Origin: Bacteroidaceae bacterium
GTDB lineage: Bacteria > Bacteroidota > Bacteroidia > Bacteroidales > Bacteroidaceae
Length of the DNA: 28,112 nt
Assembly (NCBI GenBank): GCA_900765575.1
Contig: CAAFRW010000141.1
Coordinates: 1 to 28,112, forward strand
Direction: 5' to 3'
Part shown: positions 1 through 6,214 of the stretch, piece by piece
Layout: each line of letters starts with the position of its first letter
Numbering within the stretch: position 1 is the stretch's first letter
The notes under the pieces: generated by a model
Database searches by the model: none
Seen by the model: only the letters and a program-made list of their open reading frames with translations
Told to the model about the DNA's origin: nothing
Made by a program: the position numbers and the translations under genes

Positions 1-144
1 ACCCGTTTGGTCGGTAACAGTTCCTGTTATCTTCTGTTGGGCATAAGTGAACACGGATACTCCTAGCACTAATAATAGAAGAAATATCTTTTTAGTGAAA
101 GTCGTGTTCACATGATTAGATAATGTTCTTTTCATGTTTTTCAT
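1..144 (-). CDS. SusC-like TonB-dependent receptor, N-terminal 48 codons (runs off left edge)
   Basis: This is the beginning of an outer-membrane receptor gene reading leftwards out of the window. Translation from the ATG at 142-144 gives a basic N-terminus (MKNMKRTLSN), a hydrophobic signal segment (IFLLLLVLGVSVF), a likely signal peptidase site at TYAQQ, and then KITGTVTDQTG. That last string is the classic start of the carboxypeptidase-regulatory-like domain found at the N-terminus of SusC/RagA proteins. Unlike the SusC at 6215-9574 it has no STN signalling domain before this region, so it would not signal to an anti-sigma factor. It lies downstream of the lyase/glycosidase pair on the same strand but has its own candidate promoter, and is probably the transporter of the same utilisation locus. 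ATGs 1 and 4 are both possible starts. The family call rests on only 48 residues. Confidence 0.8.
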   Translation of the reverse strand, partial: MKNMKRTLSNHVNTTFTKKIFLLLLVLGVSVFTYAQQKITGTVTDQTG

Positions 145-208
145 GGATTAATAGTTAAACATAAGGTTTATTCTGTGAGCAAAAGTACGATGGAAAAAGC
201 ATAAGTTG

Positions 209-216
209 CAAATTTA
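209..216 (-). promoter_or_regulatory. Bacteroidota-type -7 element for the left-hand susC-like gene
   Basis: On the minus strand this reads TAAATTTG, an exact match to the Bacteroidota housekeeping -7 consensus TAnnTTTG. It sits 64 bases upstream of the start codon at 142-144. I do not see a good -33 TTTG at the expected 19-21 base spacing, so activation by a regulator is plausible. Three bases upstream lies the TGTTAC repeat described separately. Confidence 0.5.
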
Positions 217-219
217 TCG

Positions 220-261
220 GTAACATTATAGTGTCACTCTTGTAACATTTTGCCATGTTAC
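220..261 (-). promoter_or_regulatory. TGTTAC repeat cluster, candidate operator of left-hand susC-like gene
   Basis: Plus-strand GTAACA occurs at 220-225 and 242-247, exactly 22 bases apart. The inverted partner TGTTAC is at 256-261, so 242-261 is a palindrome with 6-base arms and an 8-base spacer. The cluster abuts the -7 element at 209-216. The same TGTTAC pair with the same 22-base period is found upstream of the sigma-factor gene (4304-4331). A two-turn period and a palindrome are typical of dimeric DNA-binding regulators. Identity of the regulator is unknown. Confidence 0.45.
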
Positions 262-390
262 GCCTGTTATTTAGCTTTGATTTATACAATAGGTGTGCCT
301 TTTACACTTAATGATGCTATCTTTAGCTGACAAATAGACGAAACGAAATGTATGAGTATATTACTGCTGTAAATAGACTCGGCAGAGAGA

Positions 391-424
391 ACTCTCTTGC
401 TCCCACAGCGGAGAACAAGAGAGT
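391..424 (-). terminator. Strong hairpin downstream of the lyase/glycosidase operon
   Basis: Arms ACTCTCTTG (391-399) and CAAGAGAGT (416-424) pair perfectly over 9 bases. The stem continues with CTCC (400-403) pairing GGAG (410-413) across a two-A bulge, closing a 6-base loop. It lies about 150 bases beyond the stop codon of the glycosidase gene. The minus-strand sequence after it is TTCTCTCTGCC, a poor U-tract. It could be a terminator or an mRNA 3'-end/processing hairpin. Confidence 0.45.
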
Positions 425-573
425 GTAATGATGCAATAAAAAGGAAAGTGTTATTTAATTGGAAGTTGAAAAGAGGAAATGGAATGCGGGAAACCGTAAG
501 CGGACCTTTTTCCTTCTCCGTTTTCTGAACTTTACCCAAAGAGAATCCTTTCATTATCGGCATAATGTGTAAT

Positions 574-2199
574 TTATAAGCTCTTTTTGATTTCTTCCAA
601 AGCTTTACGGTCTAATTTCAATTTGACCATGCCCATGGGATGGAAACGTTTACCGTTTACTACGGCAGCATAAATTACGGTGTATTCGTCGTTACCTTCC
701 GGTATCAGACATAATGGGGTCCGCATGGTGTCCCACCATTTCTTCATTATAGGGTCGAACGGAATGTAATGTGCCTCACTCCAATGTAGCCCGTCGCGGG
801 AAAGGGTATAAGCCATCATGTTGGGAAGACTGTGGGTGGCGGGTCCTCCGTCGAAGATAGCAATGTACAGGTCGTCTGTTAACTTAGATACAATTGGGTT
901 CTCCACAAATTCGGGATGAATCGATACGATGGGGTTTACGTCTTCTCCCATTCGGGTCCAGGGACCTTCCAAATCGTCGGCTGTTGCCAGGCCTATGTAC
1001 CAGCCACGACCTCCATTGTAGGGATAGTCCGATTTCTTGGCATAGGGGAATGCACCGCTATAAAAACCATACCAGCCTTTTTCTGTTTTAAAAGGGAAGA
1101 AAGAGGCTACACCTTGCCGGCCTTCCCAAAGCTGGGAGTCGAGTCCCGGTTCAATTACAATGGTGCAGTCTTTGTACGGACCTCCGATGCCGTCGATTCC
1201 TTCTACCGTCGATTCGCATCTCCAGATACGACCGAATGAGTGATTGGGGGCTACTTCCTTATCGCATGTGTAAGCAAGATAATGTCCTTGCCAACGGTTT
1301 TTCTTTTCGTTAAATATAGGCATGTACGACCAGATGGCAGCCCGGCGGTCGTTCATCGGGTTGTCTTCATGAGAAACGGCATACGTTCCGCTTGATTGGT
1401 ACAGGGTAGATTCGCGTTGCCAGTGAATAGCGTCTTTGCTGGTCCAATGTCCGATGCGGGTTTTGATACGGTCGAACTCTGGTCCGTGTTCGCTGTCGCC
1501 GGCACGTTCTGTGGGGAACATGTGGTATACACCGTTCAGTTTAATGCATTGGCCTCCTTCGAAACCGCCTTGTATCCCTTCCGTACCGGGCATACCTTCT
1601 TCTACTACAGGGTCTTGTTGGCCACCAATCACTTTAAATAGGGCAGGGCCTTCGGAATAACCTTCCGTGAAGAATGACAGATATTCGGTCGCATCGGCCA
1701 GCTGGGCGTCGCGTGCTTGTTTCGGAGCCTGACATGTGGCCATACCTAACAAGATGACTTTGCCTGCGCATTCTGCCGGAATGGATAACTGATGTTCTCC
1801 TTTCTTATATGAGATACCATAAATTTGGAGTGCAGGAAGTTCTGTCACCCTCAATCCGTTTTGCAAAAAGGGAGTAGGAAGGATTGAACCTTTGCCCGGA
1901 TTCAATTTGTCGACATATTCTTTTTGCGGAGATGCCACAAGAAGCGTTCCCGACTGATTTAATTTAAGAAGGATGGTCTGTGCCTGTTTGCTTTTTCCTT
2001 CCGTTTGAATCCCCGATAAGTTTTTCAGTTCGGGAGCGTATTCCAGTATGCTGTTGAGGCAGCCTTTGAATACAGATACCCGTTGCTCTATCGGGAATGT
2101 CTTGCTGTCGGTTTCGTAGCTGATGGCTTTCCACGGCTTTTGTGCTCCGGCTAATTGGGTGCAACAAAAGAGTAATGAGTAAATAATTAATTTTTTCAT
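574..2199 (-). CDS. Secreted beta-propeller glycoside-hydrolase-like protein
   Basis: This is a 541-residue exported protein with a signal peptide (residues 1-19, LAGAQ cleavage). An N-terminal domain of about 150 residues has no family I recognise. Residues ~180-530 carry repeating propeller-blade signatures of GH43/GH32/GH117-like enzymes: GQCIKLNGVYHMFPTE (216-231), TSKDAIHW (253-260), GHYLAYT (305-311), GWYGFYSG (375-382), RGWYIGLATADDLEGPW (398-414), DDLYIAIFDGG (442-452) and LSRDGLHW (466-473). Such five-bladed enzymes use acidic residues in the central funnel. Candidates here are E214, D237, E240, D354 and E434, but I cannot assign the catalytic set. It starts 9 bases after the lyase stop codon, so the two are co-transcribed and probably act successively on one polysaccharide, the propeller enzyme trimming oligosaccharides released by the lyase. 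The exact CAZy family and substrate are unresolved. Confidence 0.75.
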   Translation of the reverse strand: MKKLIIYSLLFCCTQLAGAQKPWKAISYETDSKTFPIEQRVSVFKGCLNSILEYAPELKNLSGIQTEGKSKQAQTILLKLNQSGTLLVASPQKEYVDKLNPGKGSILPTPFLQNGLRVTELPALQIYGISYKKGEHQLSIPAECAGKVILLGMATCQAPKQARDAQLADATEYLSFFTEGYSEGPALFKVIGGQQDPVVEEGMPGTEGIQGGFEGGQCIKLNGVYHMFPTERAGDSEHGPEFDRIKTRIGHWTSKDAIHWQRESTLYQSSGTYAVSHEDNPMNDRRAAIWSYMPIFNEKKNRWQGHYLAYTCDKEVAPNHSFGRIWRCESTVEGIDGIGGPYKDCTIVIEPGLDSQLWEGRQGVASFFPFKTEKGWYGFYSGAFPYAKKSDYPYNGGRGWYIGLATADDLEGPWTRMGEDVNPIVSIHPEFVENPIVSKLTDDLYIAIFDGGPATHSLPNMMAYTLSRDGLHWSEAHYIPFDPIMKKWWDTMRTPLCLIPEGNDEYTVIYAAVVNGKRFHPMGMVKLKLDRKALEEIKKSL

Positions 2200-2208
2200 A
2201 GATAAATA

Positions 2209-4113
2209 TTAGTATGTTTGTTTAATGGTGTACTGTATTTGATTGGTTAAAGCATCCGACAGGATTTGCAGATGAATACGGTAGATGTTTCCCCACATCT
2301 TTTGCAATCCTTCATCCGTTAATTCAATCTTTTCTATCTCGGGTTTTACTTGAATTGGATTGTAAGCTAGTTGAAATGTTTTTCCGTTTAAGCTTAAACC
2401 AATGGTTCCTTCCGAAAGCAATACCGGCTCTACACAAGTCATCAGAATAATGCTCGACGGGGCTTGATAGGACTTCAACTGATAGTTTTCTTCGAACTTC
2501 AGCTCGTTTTTATTCCGCAAAAGCGTAGCGGAACGTATCCATTTTACCACTTCCGCTTTGGCCGGATAGGCTTGGGCTACGTCTAACGAGAAAGAAGCGT
2601 AACGTTTTTGCCTATCGGTTTTCAACTGGGTTGCTTTGTACTCTTTTCCCGGAGCCTGTTCTGTTCCGTTGATAATCGGGGCATTATGGTATACGGAGCG
2701 TGTTGTCCAGATGGTGTATCGTTCGCTGGTGAATGTTTTTCCATTATAGGCTTCCGGACCGACATCCACAAGTAGCGGGTCTCCGTCGGTATATACAATG
2801 TAACTGCCTACATCATTGTGATTGTGGCTCTGGTCGTTGTGCCCTCCTTTCATGGCCAGTGCCAGTCCTTTGTTACTGCCGGACTGACATCGGGTTGCGA
2901 AGAGTTGCAAGTCGGGCAAGTACACATCTCTCTCAAATGGAATGGAGGTACTTTGTACCAAGAGTTCTTTCAAGTAATAAAAGGTATAGATGAAGCGTCC
3001 CAGAGATTCGCCTTTTCCGGTAGCCAGAGGTTGTCCGTGGCTGATAAGTTCGTCACGTCGTACGGTGGCGAAGCTTTTCAAGGTTTCGCTTCCTATGAAA
3101 CGGCCGTAATTGAATACAATTCCCGGATGAAGGTTTGTCTTGGCTGAGGCATCGCCATGATTGATGAAACGGTTCTGTCCCATATAAACGCGACAAATAA
3201 AGTTTCCCATGTTCCTGAATTTCTCTTCTTTAGAGAGGTCTATCTCACCGTTGGTTGCCCGGTAAAGCAAGTAAGCACAGTCGAACAAGGCGCCGCTTGC
3301 ATTAGCCCAATATCCGGGTCCCTCGTCACATCCTCCGTCATTCGGATAGAAAGAGTAAAAGATATCCAGCGAGTTAAGAATCTGTTGTATGGTTTCAATC
3401 TTTGTATGGCGCGCTTCGTCCGATAACAAGGCAACAGCCAGCCAATTGGAACATACCCAGGGATTCCAGTTGTTTTCAGCCGTCATCCACCAAAACGTTT
3501 CTTTACGGCACGGTTTGAGAATTCTTCTTTTTAGTTCGTATTGTATTCGTGGGTTCAGTTGAGGTGAAATGCTATCCAGTTCTTTTTTGAACAGATATTG
3601 TGTCCAGGCCAAATCGCCCGCCGTTTGCGACGCGTAAATGGCAACCGTTTGATTCTTTTGTACGTCCGGCAGATTCCCGTTGTAATGAGCCGGCAGTCCC
3701 CACCATGATTCTTCGCAAACCGACCAAATGCCATTTACGATGTCGGGTAAGAAACGTCCTTTTCTTTCCAAAACTTCTCCCATGACAAGTGTATTCAGCT
3801 TCTTCCGTTTGTCGAAGTATACGGTTTGGTAATGGTCACGGCTTCCGGTAGCGGCAAATTCCATGAACAATGTGGCGGGTAAGCTTTCCCAAGTGGTGTG
3901 CATTACCTTTTCAGCCGCACGGATGTATACGTTGCGTACCGTATCGGGTACATCGGCCCAAGCCTCGTCTCCGTATACCGGATAAGGATGGAATTCGGTG
4001 CCCAATATCCGGTCAAGCTCCGTTGCACTCCATTGCTTTAAGGAGGAAGCCATGCCGGATACACTAAAATATAGTGCGGTCAGTATGCAGAGAATCTTTT
4101 TCATCGATATCAT
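2209..4113 (-). CDS. Heparinase II/III-superfamily polysaccharide lyase
   Basis: This 634-residue exported protein has an N-terminal signal peptide (MKKILCILTALYFSVSGMAS from Met4). It has the two-domain layout of heparinase II/III-type lyases. Residues ~60-390 are an alpha/alpha-toroid with NNWNPWVCSNW (214-224), DEGPGYW (263-269) and HGDAS (319-323). Residues ~400-634 are a beta-sandwich with GGHNDQSHNHNDVGSY (423-438), then LLVDVGPEAY (447-456) and SVYHNAPIING (473-483). The Asn/His/Tyr set expected for beta-elimination of uronic-acid glycans is represented by N215, the histidines in 425-432 and H476. Substrate (glycosaminoglycan, alginate or another uronan) cannot be fixed from sequence. 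Met1 and Met4 are both possible starts. No TAnnTTTG promoter is visible on this strand between 4114 and 4445, so the operon may have lost its original promoter or depend on a regulator. Confidence 0.85.
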   Translation of the reverse strand: MISMKKILCILTALYFSVSGMASSLKQWSATELDRILGTEFHPYPVYGDEAWADVPDTVRNVYIRAAEKVMHTTWESLPATLFMEFAATGSRDHYQTVYFDKRKKLNTLVMGEVLERKGRFLPDIVNGIWSVCEESWWGLPAHYNGNLPDVQKNQTVAIYASQTAGDLAWTQYLFKKELDSISPQLNPRIQYELKRRILKPCRKETFWWMTAENNWNPWVCSNWLAVALLSDEARHTKIETIQQILNSLDIFYSFYPNDGGCDEGPGYWANASGALFDCAYLLYRATNGEIDLSKEEKFRNMGNFICRVYMGQNRFINHGDASAKTNLHPGIVFNYGRFIGSETLKSFATVRRDELISHGQPLATGKGESLGRFIYTFYYLKELLVQSTSIPFERDVYLPDLQLFATRCQSGSNKGLALAMKGGHNDQSHNHNDVGSYIVYTDGDPLLVDVGPEAYNGKTFTSERYTIWTTRSVYHNAPIINGTEQAPGKEYKATQLKTDRQKRYASFSLDVAQAYPAKAEVVKWIRSATLLRNKNELKFEENYQLKSYQAPSSIILMTCVEPVLLSEGTIGLSLNGKTFQLAYNPIQVKPEIEKIELTDEGLQKMWGNIYRIHLQILSDALTNQIQYTIKQTY

Positions 4114-4117
4114 TCTT

Positions 4118-4252
4118 TTATTTCACTCTTACAGAGAACTTGTCGTTTGTACCGTATGACAGCGAGTAGCTTCCGCTATCTATAACGATATGCATTGCTT
4201 CCGCATCGATACGCCCGTACGTCTCTGATTTTTTGTTTATCACGTATGTAAT
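4118..4252 (-). pseudogene. Possible C-terminal remnant of a lost upstream gene
   Basis: Read leftwards, this frame encodes a protein-like tail beginning near ITYVINKKSETYG, continuing IDAEAMHIVIDSGSYSLSYG and ending NDKFSVRVK with a TAA at 4118-4120. The frame is open back to 4297 but has no usable start. The stop lies only 4 bases before the lyase start codon, which is normal intra-operon spacing. The alternating hydrophobic/polar pattern resembles a terminal beta-sandwich strand set of a secreted carbohydrate-active enzyme. I infer that an upstream operon member was deleted and only its end survives. The alternative is a chance open frame of ~58 codons. I do not recognise the family. Confidence 0.4.
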
Positions 4253-4303
4253 ACGTCTATTCTCTATTCTTTTATTAGGATGTGAGAAGCATTTTTAGGC
4301 GGA

Positions 4304-4331
4304 TGTTACGTAGGGTGACTTATTTTGTTAC
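4304..4331 (+). promoter_or_regulatory. TGTTAC direct repeats, candidate operator of the sigma-factor operon
   Basis: TGTTAC occurs at 4304-4309 and 4326-4331, 22 bases apart, with GGTGAC about half-way (4314-4319). The same arrangement, TGTTAC-N16-TGTTAC with an internal GTGAC, appears upstream of the left-hand susC-like gene in that gene's reading direction. The pair lies 31 bases or more upstream of the -7 element at 4362, a typical activator position. The cognate regulator is not identifiable. Confidence 0.4.
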
Positions 4332-4361
4332 ATAGATGACAGTTAGAACGGGTAAATTTTC

Positions 4362-4369
4362 TACATTTG
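4362..4369 (+). promoter_or_regulatory. Bacteroidota-type -7 element for the ECF sigma gene
   Basis: TACATTTG matches TAnnTTTG exactly. It lies 76 bases upstream of the sigma-factor start codon at 4446. No good TTTG is present at -33, which again suggests activator dependence. Basal expression of sigma and anti-sigma from a housekeeping promoter would fit the usual logic of these loci. Confidence 0.45.
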
Positions 4370-4445
4370 CAGATGTCGCTTATCCTGAATTAAGGATACG
4401 GAAGACAGGAACTTGTATAGTGCATTATTTAGAGAATGAAGTTAA

Positions 4446-4988
4446 ATGCTTAATCAAGAAGTAGAGAGAGAAACCATCGCAGCCTTAAAGAACGAGTTCG
4501 AACAGTTCTTTAAGGAAAACTATTCACGTCTCTACTATTATGCTCTTCGTTATATCCCTGATTCTGAAATCTGCAAAGATTTGGTAAGCGATTCATTCCA
4601 TTTTATGTGGGAGCGGATTGAAACATTCCGGGTGGATACAGCTTTAACTTATATGTATACCCATGTGCAGCATCTTTGCATTGATTATATCAGGCGCTCG
4701 GAGATGAAAGAAGCGAATGTGCCTTCTTATCTGTCGATGTTACAGGAATGGAACGCATCGGACAGGCAGGAAAGTGAAGAACGGATAAAAATCATTATGC
4801 GATTGATTGAAAACATGCCGCCTACTACCCGGTTGGTGATGGAGCAGTGTTACCTATATAAAAAGAAGTATAAAGATGTGGCCGAAATGACCGGACTTTC
4901 GGAAAGTGGGGTGCGTAAACAGATTATGAAAGGATTGGATACAATACGTTCGTTTTTTTCTGTTAAATATAAAAAAGGCAGTAACTAA
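4446..4988 (+). CDS. ECF-type RNA polymerase sigma factor (Bacteroidetes sigma/FecR class)
   Basis: This is a 180-residue sigma-70 factor of the extracytoplasmic-function type. Region sigma-2 spans about residues 20-88: FFKENYSRLYYYALRYI, then DLVSDSFHFMWER and YTHVQHLCIDYIRR. Region sigma-4 spans about 112-170: IIMRLIENMPPTTRLVMEQCY, then YKDVAEMTGLSESGVRKQIMKGL, a helix-turn-helix that reads the -35 element. Length is normal for the family. It would be held inactive by the FecR-like protein encoded 49 bases downstream and released when the SusC receptor signals ligand. Its probable targets are the operon's own genes: a 35-base repeated motif starts at its stop codon and recurs before susC. 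Start chosen at 4446 because it gives a full sigma-2 domain. Confidence 0.93.
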   Translation: MLNQEVERETIAALKNEFEQFFKENYSRLYYYALRYIPDSEICKDLVSDSFHFMWERIETFRVDTALTYMYTHVQHLCIDYIRRSEMKEANVPSYLSMLQEWNASDRQESEERIKIIMRLIENMPPTTRLVMEQCYLYKKKYKDVAEMTGLSESGVRKQIMKGLDTIRSFFSVKYKKGSN

Positions 4989-5012
4989 AGTGCTTACGAG
5001 TTCGTAGTAATA
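4978..5012 (+). promoter_or_regulatory. Repeated motif upstream of fecR, candidate ECF-sigma promoter (copy 1)
   Basis: The motif is GCAG-N2-ACTAAAGT-N9-TTCGTAGTAATA. It overlaps the sigma-factor stop codon and ends 25 bases before the fecR start. A second copy with identical spacing precedes susC. The AC of ACTAAAGT and the CGTA of the right half are separated by about 17 bases, matching the general AAC ... CGT layout of ECF-type -35/-10 elements. Promoter function is an inference. Confidence 0.4.
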
Positions 5013-5037
5013 CAAATAGGTATAAGAAGAAATATGT

Positions 5038-6144
5038 ATGAGTGAACAAGAGAAAATAGAGAATCAGAATGAAAACCTTTCCGAAGAGCTTTTGCATTAT
5101 GAATGTGAGCAAGCGCTCCTTCGTGCACACTTTGAAGAGCCTTCGCCTGAGGCAGCATGGCAGGCATTCCGGCAACGTGTGCAGGAGGAAGACGAACGAA
5201 AGCCTAAGTTAAAACGAAGTCCCCGTTTTAACTATTGGATATTGGGCGGCTCTATTGCGGCAGCTGTTGTTATAGGAGTTCTTTTCTACCCATATATAAG
5301 TGTGCAGGAAAAGGAGCATACGATGACCCTGTTTACGGCTACCAATACGGAACTTCCCATAACCGTGGAAGAGCAGTTGGATGATTCGGATTTAACAAAT
5401 AAAATGGTGATAGCCAAGGATGAAACAGAAGTAGTGAACAAGGGAGCTGTTTTTTCTTCTAAGGAGGCTGATTATACCCAGCGGTCCGCCGATGAAATCC
5501 GGACAAGTGTTGCGTCTATTCCATGTGGCCAAGTCTATAAGATTATATTGAATGATGGAACGGAAGTGTGGTTGAATGCAGACAGTCGTCTGGTGTTTCC
5601 TACCCGTTTTGTGGGTACTAAGCGACTTGTAAGACTTGAGGGGGAAGCTTATTTTAAGGTAGCGCGGAACGAAAACATGCCTTTTATCATAGAAACGGAG
5701 AAAATAACAACTCAGGTATTAGGTACAGAATTCAATGTGAAAACCTATAAAAATTCGGAAGCGCATATTACCTTGGTGGATGGCTCGGTAAAAGTGCGGA
5801 TGCCGGAGATAGATAAAGAAGTGATGCTGGAGCCGGGCGAAGACATAGCTTATGCAGACAACGACTTTCAAGTAAAGAAAGTGGATACCAGTTACTATAC
5901 CCAATGGCGGGACGGCTATTTTTACTTTGACGATATGCACCTGTCTGATATTTTAAGTGATTTGGGACGTTGGTACAATATAACTATAGAGATGGAACAA
6001 GACTCTTTATTAATCAACCAACGGTTGCATTTTATAGCCGACCGTAGTGAAGATATCGACCAGGTAATGGAAAACTTGAACGCCTTCGAGTATCTTTCTG
6101 TTTCCAAAAAAGAGAATAAACTAACAGTGCGACGAAAAAAATAA
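5038..6144 (+). CDS. FecR-family anti-sigma factor with DUF4974 domain
   Basis: This 368-residue inner-membrane anti-sigma factor has a cytoplasmic N-terminus (1-64) that should bind the sigma factor encoded just upstream. A single membrane span follows at about 66-86 (YWILGGSIAAAVVIGVLFYPY), then a periplasmic part. The FecR domain covers ~165-255 with the hallmark LNDGTEVWLNADSRLVFP (171-188), RLVRLEGEAYFKVARN (197-212) and VLGTEFNVKTY (227-237). The C-terminal DUF4974-type module (~295-365) includes DDMHLSDILSDLGRWYNI. The DUF4974 part normally contacts the STN domain of the partner SusC, completing the outer-membrane-to-cytoplasm signalling relay. Its position between sigma and susC is the standard order. 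A long acidic linker (100-160) between membrane and FecR domain is notable but not unique. Confidence 0.93.
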   Translation: MSEQEKIENQNENLSEELLHYECEQALLRAHFEEPSPEAAWQAFRQRVQEEDERKPKLKRSPRFNYWILGGSIAAAVVIGVLFYPYISVQEKEHTMTLFTATNTELPITVEEQLDDSDLTNKMVIAKDETEVVNKGAVFSSKEADYTQRSADEIRTSVASIPCGQVYKIILNDGTEVWLNADSRLVFPTRFVGTKRLVRLEGEAYFKVARNENMPFIIETEKITTQVLGTEFNVKTYKNSEAHITLVDGSVKVRMPEIDKEVMLEPGEDIAYADNDFQVKKVDTSYYTQWRDGYFYFDDMHLSDILSDLGRWYNITIEMEQDSLLINQRLHFIADRSEDIDQVMENLNAFEYLSVSKKENKLTVRRKK

Positions 6145-6150
6145 CTATCT

Positions 6151-6185
6151 GCAGGGACTAAAGTAATCGTTTCTTCGTAGTAATA
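6151..6185 (+). promoter_or_regulatory. Repeated motif upstream of susC, candidate ECF-sigma promoter (copy 2)
   Basis: This second copy of GCAG-N2-ACTAAAGT-N9-TTCGTAGTAATA lies wholly between fecR and susC and ends 29 bases before the susC start codon. The fixed blocks and both spacer lengths are identical to copy 1, while the spacers differ. That is what conserved protein-contact positions would look like. A separate promoter here would let the transporter genes be induced far above the regulator genes. Confidence 0.42.
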
Positions 6186-6214
6186 ATAGATTTGTATTTT
6201 AATCTATTAAAATT

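Larger units (their letters stand above)
145..573. other. Intergenic region between glycosidase gene and left-hand susC
   Basis: This 429-base stretch contains the susC promoter and TGTTAC cluster near its left end and a strong hairpin at 391-424. A 93-codon minus-strand frame (282-563) spans most of the rest. It has no recognisable domain, no signal peptide and contains the hairpin, so I treat it as non-coding. I see nothing else supportable here. Confidence 0.6.
4114..4445. other. Divergent intergenic region between lyase operon and sigma-factor operon
   Basis: This 332-base stretch holds the possible gene remnant (4118-4252), the TGTTAC pair (4304-4331) and the sigma-gene -7 element (4362-4369). 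I find no plus-strand CAAA anywhere in it, so there is no consensus Bacteroidota promoter pointing towards the lyase operon. Confidence 0.6.

Noticed and set aside
282..563. 93-codon minus-strand frame between glycosidase and left-hand susC
   Set aside because: No domain, signal peptide or operon-like context, composition is not protein-like, and it spans a strong hairpin more consistent with a non-coding 3' region.
4408..4414. GGAACTT as an ECF -35 element for sigma autoregulation
   Set aside because: It matches a general ECF -35, but no plausible -10 lies 16-17 bases downstream and it does not match the repeated motif seen before fecR and susC.
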